Positions 29,490 through 39,130 of a stretch of DNA of 64,000 nucleotides are shown here, piece by piece. The notes under the pieces are model-generated. The model was not told the DNA's origin. It made no database searches and saw nothing but the letters and a program-made list of their open reading frames with translations. Positions within the stretch are counted from its first letter, which is position 1. Every line of letters begins with the position of its first letter. The DNA is from Flavobacterium davisii (lineage in GTDB: Bacteria > Bacteroidota > Bacteroidia > Flavobacteriales > Flavobacteriaceae). The translations under genes and the position numbers were made by a program. The stretch spans positions 3,320,501 to 3,384,500 of the forward strand of contig NZ_CP067378.1 of NCBI RefSeq assembly GCF_019565505.1. The letters run 5' to 3'.

Positions 29490-31895
29490 ATGCAACAACT
29501 AAAACAAATTATTTTTTGGATGTTTTTTTAGGAAATCCAATAATTATTAATGCACAATTTACCATTACAGGTAAACTAATGAAAAAGACTAACACACCAA
29601 TAAAAATGGCAGAGATAATTGTATTAACTAATGAAAATAAAGCAATAGCCAGTCAATTAACAAATGAACAAGGAGAGTTTAAAATAACTATTGCACAAGG
29701 AAATTATAATATACAAATCAAGCAGTTAGGAATAACCATTGCAGAAAAAAATATTCAAGTAGATGAAAACATAAACCTAGGAATTTTATATGCTGACGAA
29801 ACAAAAGAATTAGAAGAAATAGCTATAATATCCTCAAAAAAAATAATAGAACGTAAAGTAGATAAAGTAATTTTTAATGTACAAAATTCTGCTAGAGCCT
29901 CAAGCGGAGATGCCCTAGAAGCCTTAAAAGTAACCCGGGAATAAGGATTCAAAATGAAGCAATCACAATGATAGGAAAAAGTGGAATAGGATTAATGGTA
30001 GATGGTAGATTACTACCATTATTGGGTGATGATTTAATAAATTATCTAAAAACAATAGCTGCAGAGAACATAAAATTAATAGAAGTTATTACAACACCAC
30101 CAGCAAAATATAGTGCGGAAGGAAATAGTGGCTTAGTTAATATTGTCCTGAAGAAAGCAAAAAATGATAGTTGGAATGCAAGCGTAAGAGCGAATCTAAA
30201 ACAAAATACTTATTTTACAAGTGGATTAGGAGGAACATTTACTTATAAAAAAGACAAAAATAGCTGTGTGGTAAGCACACTTTATACAAATGGTAGTAAC
30301 CAAGGTATTGAAAGTTCGACAATTCACTATCCTAACCAACAATGGCAGAATAACGGTACAGGAAAATATTACTCTAATATTTGGAGTAATAGATTAGGAT
30401 ATGATTATCAAATAAACAAAAAATGGAGCTTAGGAGTACAATATATAAACAATACAAATAAACCCAATATTGATGATTCAAACACGGTAATTCTTCTAGA
30501 TAATATAACCCAACAACAAACAGCTAACATTAATTCAAAAGGAGAAAGTAAACGAAAAAAAGAATTAAATACCCTTAACTTCCATTCAAATATAGATTTA
30601 GATACAATAGGTAAAAAATTAAGCATAGACATAGATTATTTGCGATACCAATCCAGCGTTAATCGTAATTTTAATACCAATACCTTGGCTCTACCTCAAT
30701 CAGGGGTATTAACAGGAGTTCAAAATACACTGAATCAAACCAATCAAAACATCTATAATATTGCAACACAATTTGATATGCAACATCCATTAAAATGGCT
30801 TAATCTAAATTATGGTATGCGATTATCATTTTCGAAAACCGATAATGATGTAAATTTATTTGATATAACAACAGGGCAACCAATATGGGATAATAACCAA
30901 AGTAATAAGTTTAAATTTAAAGAAAACACACAAGCCATTTATATAAACGGAAATAAAACCTTTGCAAAAGAAAAATGGCAAACACAATTCGGTTTACGTA
31001 TTGAAAATACACAAACTGAGGGAAACGCTGTTACTTTAAATAAAATTACAACTATAAATTATATACAGTTTTTCCCAACAGCTTATTGTATGTATAAGAT
31101 AAATGATAGAAAAACAATTTCACTTAGTTACTCAAGAAGAATCTATCGACCTAGTTTTTCTAACCTAAATCCATTCAGATGGTATACCTCAAAATTTTCT
31201 TATTCAGAAGGAAACCCAAATTTAAAACCTTGTTTATCAAATAATTTAGAATTAAATTTTAATTACAAAGATAATACCAGTTCAAGTTTATTTTTTTCTA
31301 AAGAAACCAACAATTTTGGACAAGTAGTTATACTTAGTTCTGATGAATACTCACAAAAAATAATACAATTAAATTATTATGATAACTATAGTATTGGATT
31401 TAATCAAATGCTGAATTATGACAAAAAAAAATGGTGGGAAAATCAAAACAACTTATATGTCTATTTTCAACATTCCGATTCTAAAATTTATCCTTTAACT
31501 CCCAAGAGTAATGAAGGTTTAGGAGTACAAATAAACACAAGTAATAATTTTATTTTAAAAAAAGACAAAACTATATCAGCAGGCTTTGATATCAGTTATA
31601 TTTTTCCGAATAAATCGAGCGATTTGGTTTATAATTATCAAAGAACACTCATCAGTCTCTATGGAAGAGGACTTTTTTAGAAAAAAACTACAAGCTATTC
31701 TTACAGTCGAAAATCTTTTTAAAAACAAACGATTTTAAGACATTAAGTACTCGAAATTCTATTGAATCTCAATATAAAGGATACTATGACTCTCGATATA
31801 TTAACATACAGTTGATATACAAATGGGGAAATAGTAAAGTAAACAACAAAAATAGAAAAGGAAGTAACGAAGAGGAAAAAAATAGAACCAACTAA
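29490..31895 (+). CDS. Outer-membrane beta-barrel (TonB-receptor-like) protein, four frameshifts
   Basis: About 800 residues when merged. It has a signal peptide (MQQLKQIIFWMFFLGNPIIINAQ), then a carboxypeptidase-regulatory-like beta domain (FTITGKLMKKTNTPIKMAEI), a plug-like segment (KVIFNVQNSARASSGDALEAL and IKLIEVITTPPAKYSAEGNSG) and a long outer-membrane barrel of the OMP_b-brl_3 kind rich in aromatic strands. Single-base breaks lie at 29523-29529, 29934-29939, 31673-31678 and 31733-31736, three of them in T-runs. It is directly upstream of the RiPP precursors on the same strand, 134 bases away. It may pass the peptide or a related signal across the outer membrane. So many breaks could mean a pseudogene, but the same break type affects core genes too. 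Confidence 0.75.
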
Positions 31896-32028
31896 AAATA
31901 TTTAAACTCTTGTCTTTGTAGTGTACAATACAAAAAACAAGAATTTTAGATATCTATTTGCGCAAATTAACCGACTGCTCGGCGAAATAATAAGCAGAAA
32001 TAACACAATAACATTTATTCTAGTAAAA

Positions 32029-32253
32029 ATGAAAACAAACAAAACAGAAAAATTTGATCTATCAAAATTTGAAACTCTTGAAATTAATGGCGATATATTA
32101 AAAGGAGGTTTCTCTACCGCTTTGACAATAAATGGGGTAGGAGGTATGTTAAAAGAAGGAGACAATTATTATAAATGTGGACAAACTAATAATTGTCAAA
32201 GCGGAAACTGCGTAGCAGGCTGTGGAGCTGATACCAGTGCATTAGAAGTTTAA
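32029..32253 (+). CDS. RiPP precursor peptide 1 (GG leader, Cys-rich core)
   Basis: 74 residues from the ATG at 32029, chosen because it starts the leader MKTNKTEKFDLSKFETLEIN. The leader ends in a double-glycine motif, ILKGG (Gly26-Gly27), the classical C39 peptidase cleavage site. The 47-residue core begins FSTALTING and holds Cys50, Cys56, Cys61 and Cys65 in NNCQSGNCVAGCG. The leader style (Leu/Phe-Asp/Glu-Lys heptads then GG) resembles the GG-Bacteroidales type precursors that accompany radical SAM maturases. The second precursor, the maturase and the transporter follow. The final structure is unknown; Cys thioether or Cys-based crosslinks are plausible. Confidence 0.85.
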   Translation: MKTNKTEKFDLSKFETLEINGDILKGGFSTALTINGVGGMLKEGDNYYKCGQTNNCQSGNCVAGCGADTSALEV

Positions 32254-32274
32254 TAATTAAATTTAATGAATAAA

Positions 32275-32414
32275 AGAAGATGTCCGGAAAGCCTATTATC
32301 TCCAAAAGGCAAAAATATTTTATGCTAGGAAGAACATTATATAATATAAATTTTTAGGTTTCTAATCATCTAGAGAAAAAATAAATATTAATATATACTT
32401 TTCGGACAACTTCT
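32275..32414. repeat. Inverted repeat between the two precursor genes
   Basis: AGAAGATGTCCGGAAAG (32275-32291) and CTTTTCGGACAACTTCT (32398-32414) are complementary at 15 of 17 positions, enclosing 106 bases. A related TTTTCGGA-type sequence occurs near 15897. It could be a small non-autonomous element or a processing or attenuation structure between the precursors. Confidence 0.5.
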
Positions 32415-32435
32415 AATTATAAATCCATTCAATTT

Positions 32436-32672
32436 ATGAAAAATATTAATTTTGAAAAAATAGATCAAATTGATAATCAAAAACTTATAGGAGGATTTTC
32501 TAACGTTTTTACTATAAACGCTATTGATTATGAAGAATCTAATTTAGCCAATAATTGTCATGGAGGAAATTGTGCAGCAGCTACTTGTAAAAAGCAAAAA
32601 GTAACAAAAGAAAAAGGTATAAACAGTAACTGTATAGGGAACTGTGTGCCAGGTTGTGGTACAAAAAAGTAG
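32436..32672 (+). CDS. RiPP precursor peptide 2 (GG leader, six-Cys core)
   Basis: 78 residues. The leader MKNINFEKIDQIDNQKLIGG ends at Gly19-Gly20. The core starts FSNVFTIN, closely matching FSTALTIN of precursor 1. Its Cys are at 41, 46, 51, 66, 70 and 74. NNCHGGNC mirrors NNCQSGNC of precursor 1, and GNCVPGCG mirrors GNCVAGCG, but here the two halves are separated by a Lys-rich insert of about 20 residues (AATCKKQKVTKEKGINSNC). The two peptides are thus paralogues with a rearranged core. The gene lies 98 bases before the radical SAM gene on the same strand. Confidence 0.85.
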   Translation: MKNINFEKIDQIDNQKLIGGFSNVFTINAIDYEESNLANNCHGGNCAAATCKKQKVTKEKGINSNCIGNCVPGCGTKK

Positions 32673-32770
32673 ATAAAAAAACAAATAATAAATCTTTTTA
32701 TATCCTTTATCAAAAGGCAAAGTGTGTATTATTTTAATTTTAAAAATAAATAATCTAAAAAAATAAAATT

Positions 32771-34099
32771 ATGAAAAAATATAGCCGCTTTAATACGATA
32801 TTGCCTTATGAAGGGAAATATGCGTTGTATAATTCATTAGAACAAAAATTTCTTTTCATAGAAGGGGAATTAAAAGAAATATTAAATGCTTCTATTATAG
32901 AAGGAATTAATGGTTTAAAAGAAATACATCCTACCTTTTTTAACTATTTATCCGAAAATAATTTCATTATTGATAACGATATAGATGAAACAGAAAAATT
33001 GAGAGAAATAAGTAAAAAAACAGATGAAAATCACACAACCTTTTTACTAACAGTAAATCCTACAATGAATTGTAATTTTAAATGTTGGTACTGCTATGAA
33101 ACTCATATTAAAGATTCTAAATTAGAATATTCCGTTCTAGACTCAGTAAAAAAAATGGTTACAAAAACCATTTCAAAACCAGAGATAGAATATTTTTCCT
33201 TATCATTTTTTGGAGGAGAACCCCTGTTATACTTTAAAATGAACGTTGTCCCATTGATTGATCATGTAAGAGAAAAAAGTATTTATCATAATAAAAAATA
33301 CGCCATAAGTTTTACTACAAACGGATACTTAGTTAATGATTATTTTATAGAATATTTTCAAAAAAAGGATATGTATGCTAGTTTACAAATCACTTTAGAT
33401 GGTTATAAAGAAGAACATGATCAAGTTCGGTTTGTAAATAAAAAAAAAGGAAGCTATAATGAAATTATAGCAAATATTAAAAAATTACTTTTAAATGAAC
33501 GTTTTAATATTACACTCCGTATAAATTATACCGATAAAAATATTCATAAATGTTTTAAAATCATTGATGATTTTGAAGACATCCCGATGGAAATTAGAAA
33601 AGACAAATTACTGATAGATTTTCATCGCGTATGGCAAAATGATAAGTTGGATAATAGTAATAAGATTTTAATGGAAAATGTTGCTATTATGCAATCCAGA
33701 GGATTTAAAACCAATGTCATTTATTCTCCAAATAATGTAAAAGCATCTTGTTACGCAGATAAAAGAAATAGTGCAACAATTAATTATAATGGAGATTTAT
33801 TTAAATGCACTGCAAGAGATTTTCTTTCTGAAAATAGAGCAGGATATATTTCGAAAGAAGGAGATTTAATTTGGGAAAATGATTATTTAGATAAAAGAAT
33901 GGATTCTAAATTTAAAAACAAACCCTGCCTTACTTGTAAAATTATGCCATTGTGTAATGGAGGATGTACTCAACATGCTATGGAAAATGAAGGAAAAGAA
34001 TATTGTGTTTTTCATGGTGATGAATCTGAAAAAAATAAGGTTGTTTTAACAAAGATAGAGGAAATACTAAAAGAAAATGCGATATTACAAGAAGCCTAA
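32771..34099 (+). CDS. Radical SAM/SPASM peptide maturase
   Basis: 442 residues, intact. An N-terminal domain (1-90) may bind the leader. The radical SAM core has the cluster motif CNFKCWYC (Cys101, Cys105, Cys108) and FFGGEPLLYF for SAM binding. The C-terminal SPASM domain has KASCYADKRNSATINYNGD, KCTARDF, then CLTCKIMPLCNGGCTQHAM and YCVFH, enough Cys for two auxiliary iron-sulfur clusters. Such enzymes install carbon-carbon or carbon-sulfur crosslinks in peptides. Its placement directly behind two Cys-rich GG peptides, and its 23-base overlap with the exporter, make RiPP maturation the best call. The chemistry performed is not known. Confidence 0.9.
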   Translation: MKKYSRFNTILPYEGKYALYNSLEQKFLFIEGELKEILNASIIEGINGLKEIHPTFFNYLSENNFIIDNDIDETEKLREISKKTDENHTTFLLTVNPTMNCNFKCWYCYETHIKDSKLEYSVLDSVKKMVTKTISKPEIEYFSLSFFGGEPLLYFKMNVVPLIDHVREKSIYHNKKYAISFTTNGYLVNDYFIEYFQKKDMYASLQITLDGYKEEHDQVRFVNKKKGSYNEIIANIKKLLLNERFNITLRINYTDKNIHKCFKIIDDFEDIPMEIRKDKLLIDFHRVWQNDKLDNSNKILMENVAIMQSRGFKTNVIYSPNNVKASCYADKRNSATINYNGDLFKCTARDFLSENRAGYISKEGDLIWENDYLDKRMDSKFKNKPCLTCKIMPLCNGGCTQHAMENEGKEYCVFHGDESEKNKVVLTKIEEILKENAILQEA

Positions 34100-36294
34100 A
34101 ATAACTTTTTTTAATCAACTTGAAAGTACTGATTGTGGTGCTGCATGCTTAGCTATGATCATTAGTTATCATGGAAAAAAAGTTACACTATCCCAAGTAA
34201 AAGAACAATTTGAATTTACTAGAATCGGGGTTTCTATTCAAGATATAGTAGAAGTAGCATCAGATATAGGATTTCAAACAACCCCTTTAAAATTAACACA
34301 ACAAGAACTTGAAGAAATCCCTTTACCTTCAATTTTATTTTGGAAACAAGATCATTTTGTAGTACTTGAAAAAATAACCTACAAAAAAGGACAAATTTTA
34401 TATCATATATTAGATCCTCGTTACGGGAAAATAATTTTAGAAAGTAAAATATTTGTAAAAGAATGGCAAGGAAATAATGAAAAAGGAGTAGGTATTGTAT
34501 TTCAAGAAACAGAAAATTTTAAAAAATTTAAATGGCAACAAGAAGTAAAAAAATCAATATCAAAATCACCTCTATTTAGAATCGCTTTTACTTTTCTAAA
34601 AATAAATAAGTGGAAGTATTTAAGCTCAATTATACTATTGATTATAAGTTTAATTACTTCTTTTTTATTCCATTTACCTTTCAGAAAATTATTGACTCAG
34701 GTATTAACTTAAAAGAAATTCATGTAGTTTATTATTTTTTAGTTGCACAAATGGTACTTTTCATATCTAGTTTTATTTCTGATTTTTTAAGTACCTTATT
34801 TTTAACAAAAATCAATTATCAATTAAGCATTTTATTAAAAGAAAATTTACTACTAAAATTAATGCGCCTTCCTATTCGATTTTTGATACCAGACTTAATA
34901 CAGAAACCTTACAACGAATTCAAGATCAAAATAAAATACAAAATTTTATCACTTGGAAAGGAATTGATTTTAGTTTGAGTGTTTTTAATATACTAATATT
35001 TAGTAGTTTACTTTGTTATTTTAATCCTATTATATTTAGTATATATACGACTTTATCGGTATTTTCAATAATTTGGGTTGTCTTTTTTTTTACGTAAAAG
35101 GGCCATGTTAGAATACGCTATGTTTTTAGGGCAGTCGGAAAATAGTAATGGCATTTATGAATTTGTAATGAATATGCCTGAAATAAAAATAAATCACGCT
35201 CAATATAAAACAGTAAATAAGATCTTAGATATTCAGAAAAAAATAAATAAACTAGAACTTCGCAATTTATTTCTAAATATGTATCAAAATATAGGAGTTG
35301 AATTTTTAAGTAAGTTTAAAGAAATCATAGCTATTGCCATTTGTGCTTATTTTATTATAAAAGGAGAAATGACATTAGGTACATTATTAAGTATTTCATA
35401 CATAATAGGTCAGTTAACGACTCCTATTCAAAACCTAGTTACATTTGTTAGAGATACACAAGATACTTCAATTGCTAACAAGCGTATAAGTACGATTTAC
35501 GATAATGAAGAAGAAGATCATAAAACTAAAATAAATGTAGCAGATAATATTTTTAAAACTATCAAAATAAAAGAAGTTTCTTTTAAATATCCCGGGAATT
35601 TTAATCCATTTGTTTTAGAAAATATATCTTTCTCAATTCCGCAAAATAGTATTACTGCAATTGTAGGAGCAAGTGGAAGTGGAAAAACATCTCTTTTAAA
35701 ATTATTACTTTCTTATTATCCTTCAACAAAGGGAAACATTCAATTAGACGAATTAGATTTAGAAAAAATTTCGGCTAATGATTGGAGAAAAAAATGCGGT
35801 ATTGTTTTACAAGATGGTAAAATATTTAGTGGAACAATTGCAGAAAATATTGCAATATCGGATGAAATAATAGATGAAACTAAATTAATTAACGCTGCCA
35901 AAATGGCAAATATTTTAGAATTAATAAAAATATTACCTATGGGATTTAATACTAAAGTAGGGAACTCAGGTATAGAATTAAGTGGAGGACAAAAACAACG
36001 TATCTTAATTGCTCGCGCTGTTTATAAAAATCCAGAATTTATCTTTTTGACGAGGCTACTTCAGCATTAGATGCAGAAAATGAAAAAATAATTCATGATA
36101 ATCTTCAGATGTTTTTTAAAGGTAAAACAGTTGTTATTATAGCACATCGTTTATCGACTGTAAAAAAAGCAGATCAAATTATCGTTTTAAAACAAGGGCA
36201 GTTAGTAGAAAAAGGAAATCACCAAGAACTGGTTGATAAAAAAGGAGATTATTTTAACCTAGTAAAAAATCAATTAGAATTAGGAAACGGATAA
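34077..36294 (+). CDS. Peptidase-containing ABC transporter (C39 family), four frameshifts
   Basis: A bacteriocin-type exporter of about 738 residues when merged. The N-terminal C39 peptidase domain has the catalytic Cys20 in QLESTDCGAACLAM, His93 in QDHFVVLEK and Asp113 in LDPRYG. A six-helix membrane domain follows, then an ATPase with Walker A GASGSGKTSLLK, the signature LSGGQKQRILIARA, FDEATSALD (restored by repair at 36044-36048) and the H-loop IAHRLSTV. It removes GG leaders and pumps the core out of the cytoplasm. Breaks occur at 34661-34666, 34880-34884, 35083-35091 and 36044-36048, all T-runs. No membrane-fusion (HlyD) gene follows. Confidence 0.9.
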
Positions 36295-36337
36295 CTACTA
36301 TATGACAAAGTTTTTTAATAATAATTCACCTATCTTA

Positions 36338-36382
36338 AAAAAAGAGATAATTTGATTTTAATTTTTGGAGATCTCTTTTTTT
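36338..36382 (+). terminator. Probable terminator of the RiPP cluster
   Basis: AAAAAAAGAGAT pairs with ATCTCTTTTTTT about 20 bases downstream, and the right arm itself ends in a T-run. It lies about 45 bases after the exporter stop. Confidence 0.7.
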
Positions 36383-36432
36383 GAATTTTATATAAAAAGA
36401 TCTTTTTATAACTTCAATAAGCCTTTTGAATT

Positions 36433-36540
36433 TTAACAAAATATACGGGAAAACCTCAGTTTTATTAAAATTAAAGCAAGTAAATTGCGCCCTGTAAGAC
36501 TTCTTAATTAATAATTAAAGTATTATTGATTAATAGTTGC
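36433..36540. repeat. RiPP-locus flanking repeat, right copy
   Basis: TTAACAAAATATACGGGAAAACC at 36433-36455 differs by one base from 29155-29177. TTGATTAATAGTTGC at 36526-36540 corresponds to CTGATTAACAGTTGC at 29230-29244. The two copies are direct repeats about 7.3 kb apart around the RiPP locus. The rest of the 36295-36952 gap shows no gene. Confidence 0.55.
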
Positions 36541-36952
36541 ATTGTCTATCTTTTAAAGATAGAAATAGCATAGTTACAGTTAAAATAGAAAAGGGATTGG
36601 ACCCCCTAAATGGAAACTCTAAAAAGAATATCGGGTTAAAAAGGCTGTTAACGCCTTAGGTGTTTAAAAGTGATTAAAAAATATGGTTTGTTTTAACTTT
36701 ATATCTTTTAGAGTTTTTAAAAATTTAAGAATGGACTTCTTTAAGTAAAATTCTTTTTTAGTATAAAAAATATATAAACTTTTAATTTTTAGCTCTTTAA
36801 TAATGTAAGTGATCTAGGGATTCAACGATTTGATTTCATAGTTAATAAAAACTAAGATCAGACAAAAAGAGATTAGTGATTTATATTAATCATTTTTTTA
36901 GAAATTAAATAGATAAAGAGGCATAGTAATACCTCTTAAGAATTGATTAAAA

Positions 36953-37375
36953 ATGTATAGAACTTTAGGCTCAATATTTATTATAGCATCTGCGTTAATA
37001 TCTTATTTAGATAAATATGTAATGTTTTATAATGTTAACCTTAGTAATAATTATGGTTATAATAATTCAGTTGATTTAGTTTGTGCAACATCTATCATTG
37101 TAGCTCCTATTTTGATAGTTATAGGAGCCAATTTGAGACCTTATAGAATTAGTTATATATTTCCTTTTTATACCTATACGCATTATTTATTATGGGTTTT
37201 AAGAGAAGATAAAACAGATTATGGATGTTCAAAAATTCACACAATTTTTTTAGTACTCTTATTCGTTTTTTTTATAATAGTAATGTGTAAAATAAAAAAG
37301 AAAGAAAAATTGAAAAGGAAGAAACGAAAAAGAAAATTATGTTTCTTGAAAAAATGTTGGATTTATCATGTATAG
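36953..37375 (+). CDS. Small membrane protein, hypothetical
   Basis: 140 residues. Three to four membrane segments (near residues 5-22, 45-62, 68-85 and 100-118) are followed by a strongly basic tail of Lys and Arg ending in a Cys-containing stretch. I do not recognise a family. The next gene begins 20 bases downstream, so the two may be co-transcribed. The Lys/Arg tail is in A-rich DNA, and its exact end could be changed by a homopolymer error. Confidence 0.5.
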   Translation: MYRTLGSIFIIASALISYLDKYVMFYNVNLSNNYGYNNSVDLVCATSIIVAPILIVIGANLRPYRISYIFPFYTYTHYLLWVLREDKTDYGCSKIHTIFLVLLFVFFIIVMCKIKKKEKLKRKKRKRKLCFLKKCWIYHV

Positions 37376-37395
37376 TAATAAATAAGTATTAGCTT

Positions 37396-37587
37396 ATGAG
37401 TAAATATGATGAATTAATACGTCTTTCAAAATTAGCCAATGAGTCGTATGATAATGATGAAATAGATGAAGATACTGTTAGGAAAATATTTTCTCAATGT
37501 TTAAAAGAATACAGGAGAATACAAGCTGAAGAAAATTCAAAAATAAAAAGAGATTGTGTTAATATGTTTTTTAAAAAGCCTCTATAA
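37396..37587 (+). CDS. Small hypothetical protein
   Basis: 63 residues, charged and helical, with SKYDELIRLSKLANESYDND and IFSQCLKEYRRIQAEE. No known motif. The stop lies within the loop of the terminator hairpin at 37573-37599. The size and context (next to HTH genes) are typical of mobile or accessory DNA. Confidence 0.45.
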   Translation: MSKYDELIRLSKLANESYDNDEIDEDTVRKIFSQCLKEYRRIQAEENSKIKRDCVNMFFKKPL

Positions 37588-37610
37588 TTGAGGCTTTTTC
37601 GTTTTTTTTA
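37573..37610. terminator. Bidirectional terminator
   Basis: AAAAAGCCTC / GAGGCTTTTT arms (37573-37582 with 37590-37599) around a 7-base loop, with T-runs available on both strands. It separates the convergent small gene and HTH gene. Confidence 0.85.
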
Positions 37611-38025
37611 TCATTTTGTTTAATTGATTTATTAATTCTTTTTCCTTAAAAGTTTCATATAAATAATCAATTTTGTCATCTATTGTATGTACTAAATCAG
37701 TATGATATGACTTTTCTTTATAAAAAGAAATTTGCTCCTTTAAGAAATCATTTTGTTCTTTAAGAAAAGAAATTTTATCATAAGCCTTTTTTAATTCTAT
37801 TTTTAAAGAGTTTAGTTCAGGTTCATTGTAATTATAATTTTGATCTAATTTATTTTCATTAATCAAATAGTTATGTAATATTTGTAGAGTAGATTTTCTT
37901 GGTTTTTTTGAAGTGCCATTCAATATTTTGTTAATACCTACTTCTGTAAGTTTTGTTTCTTCAGCTATTTTATAACCTGTTAACCCCCTTTTTTTAATTT
38001 CTAAAATTATAGTATTAGCATCCAT
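37582..38025 (-). CDS. HTH protein with coiled coil, hypothetical regulator
   Basis: 147 residues. The N-terminal half reads LEIKKRGLTGYKIAEETKLT and EVGINKILNGTSKKPRKSTLQILHNYL, a helix-turn-helix of the XRE/lambda-repressor type. The second half is a Lys/Glu-rich coiled coil (AYDKISFLKEQNDFLKEQI). Such DNA-binding plus coiled-coil proteins are common in prophage and integrative elements of Bacteroidota. The target is unknown. Confidence 0.7.
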   Translation of the reverse strand: MDANTIILEIKKRGLTGYKIAEETKLTEVGINKILNGTSKKPRKSTLQILHNYLINENKLDQNYNYNEPELNSLKIELKKAYDKISFLKEQNDFLKEQISFYKEKSYHTDLVHTIDDKIDYLYETFKEKELINQLNKMIKKTKKPQL

Positions 38026-38468
38026 TTTTACTTATTTTAGCTTTTAAAAGCATAATAGTTATGTTAAAAACATATATTTAACTTTGTATTTACATAACTA
38101 TTATGTATGTTTGTCTCCTTGGACAAATCTAACAAAAAACTATTTATTTGAATTTAGAATTTAAAAAATAATGCTAAATATTATAAAAGAAGAATAAAAA
38201 AATATTAATTATCGTTTCAGTGTTAGTTCATGATTATTTTAATAAAATATTTTTTATCTATCTTAATATGAGTAGATTAATAAAAAAACATCTTAAATTA
38301 ATTTGAATAAAATGGGAGATAAGTAATGAAATTAATATAATAAGATGTAGAATATACATAATAAGTTGGTTAATGATAAGGGCAAAAAATAAAAATAAGT
38401 TTTATTTTGAAAGTTATTTTTTTAACATAATTACGATAAAATTTTAGTGTTTTTTTGATTTTTATACT
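38026..38468. other. Intergenic region between the two HTH genes
   Basis: About 440 AT-rich bases upstream of one HTH gene and downstream of the other. No gene, repeat or RNA is recognised. Confidence 0.4.
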
Positions 38469-38825
38469 TTATTGTTTTGTTAGACGTGCTTTTAGAATAA
38501 AATTTTCTTCTGTAAGTGAATTTATCTTTTCTTTTAATAAATTTATTATTTCTTCTCTGGCTTCGGCTAATTCTTTGTAATTTATTTTTTCATTTTCATT
38601 AATTTTATTATTATTATTATAATCTTTTAACATATTGCCTTCTCCTTTTAATAGCCATTCAGGGTTTAGGTCTTTATAATGTTCTATAATTTTCAAATAA
38701 TTGTCTGTTCTTATTGCACCTCTTTTATCAAGGTAACCCATTGCAAAGCCTAATTCTTTGCAAAATTTATAGGGTGTAATTGTTTTGTAATTAATATATT
38801 GTAGGATTCTTTCTTGGATGGACAT
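38469..38825 (-). CDS. XRE-like phage-type repressor, hypothetical
   Basis: 118 residues. TPYKFCKELGFAMGYLDKRG and IRTDNYLKIIEHYKDLNPEWLLKGEGNM match the N-terminal domain of Bacteroidota prophage-type regulators, followed by a Glu/Asn-rich linker and a short coiled coil (INLLKEKINSLTEENFILKA). It is divergent from a small gene 110 bases away, as in a repressor/early-gene switch. The control region between them (38826-38935) holds the repeat TGTTTGAAAAAAAGT at 38829 and 38859, possible operator half-sites. Confidence 0.7.
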   Translation of the reverse strand: MSIQERILQYINYKTITPYKFCKELGFAMGYLDKRGAIRTDNYLKIIEHYKDLNPEWLLKGEGNMLKDYNNNNKINENEKINYKELAEAREEIINLLKEKINSLTEENFILKARLTKQ

Positions 38826-38828
38826 GGT

Positions 38829-38874
38829 GTTTGAAAAAAAGTTAATAAATCATAATTTGTTTGAAAAAAAGTAT
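38829..38874. promoter_or_regulatory. Direct repeat in the divergent control region
   Basis: Two copies of TTTGAAAAAAAGTTA or TTTGAAAAAAAGTAT, about 30 bases apart, lie between the phage-type repressor and the divergent small gene. They could be repressor-binding sites. Confidence 0.4.
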
Positions 38875-38935
38875 ATATATTTGCTTGTGCTCTTTGTGAG
38901 TACATTTACAAATGTAAATATAATAAAGCAAGTTT

Positions 38936-39130
38936 ATGGGGTCGTCAATTAATTTAGGTACTAAACATCATCAAGTTCTTAGGAAAGAGTTTCAAGAGGT
39001 TTCAAGACAAACAATTTATAGCGCTCTTAGATATTTCAATAATTCGGAAACAGCACAAAAGATACGTAACCGAGCTATAGAATTATTAGAAGAAGAAATA
39101 AAAGAGTATAAGGATTTTAATAATAAATAG
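38936..39130 (+). CDS. Small HTH-like hypothetical protein
   Basis: 64 residues with VSRQTIYSALRYFNNSETAQ followed by KIRNRAIELLEEEI, a pattern seen in short phage-type DNA-binding proteins. It is transcribed away from the repressor at 38469-38825. No larger phage genes are near, so this is a remnant or a minimal accessory module. Confidence 0.55.
   Translation: MGSSINLGTKHHQVLRKEFQEVSRQTIYSALRYFNNSETAQKIRNRAIELLEEEIKEYKDFNNK

Noticed and set aside
34077..36294. Programmed frameshifting in the exporter
   Set aside because: There are four breaks in both directions, with no slippery site plus structure, and the same break type occurs in essential genes. Read error is simpler.
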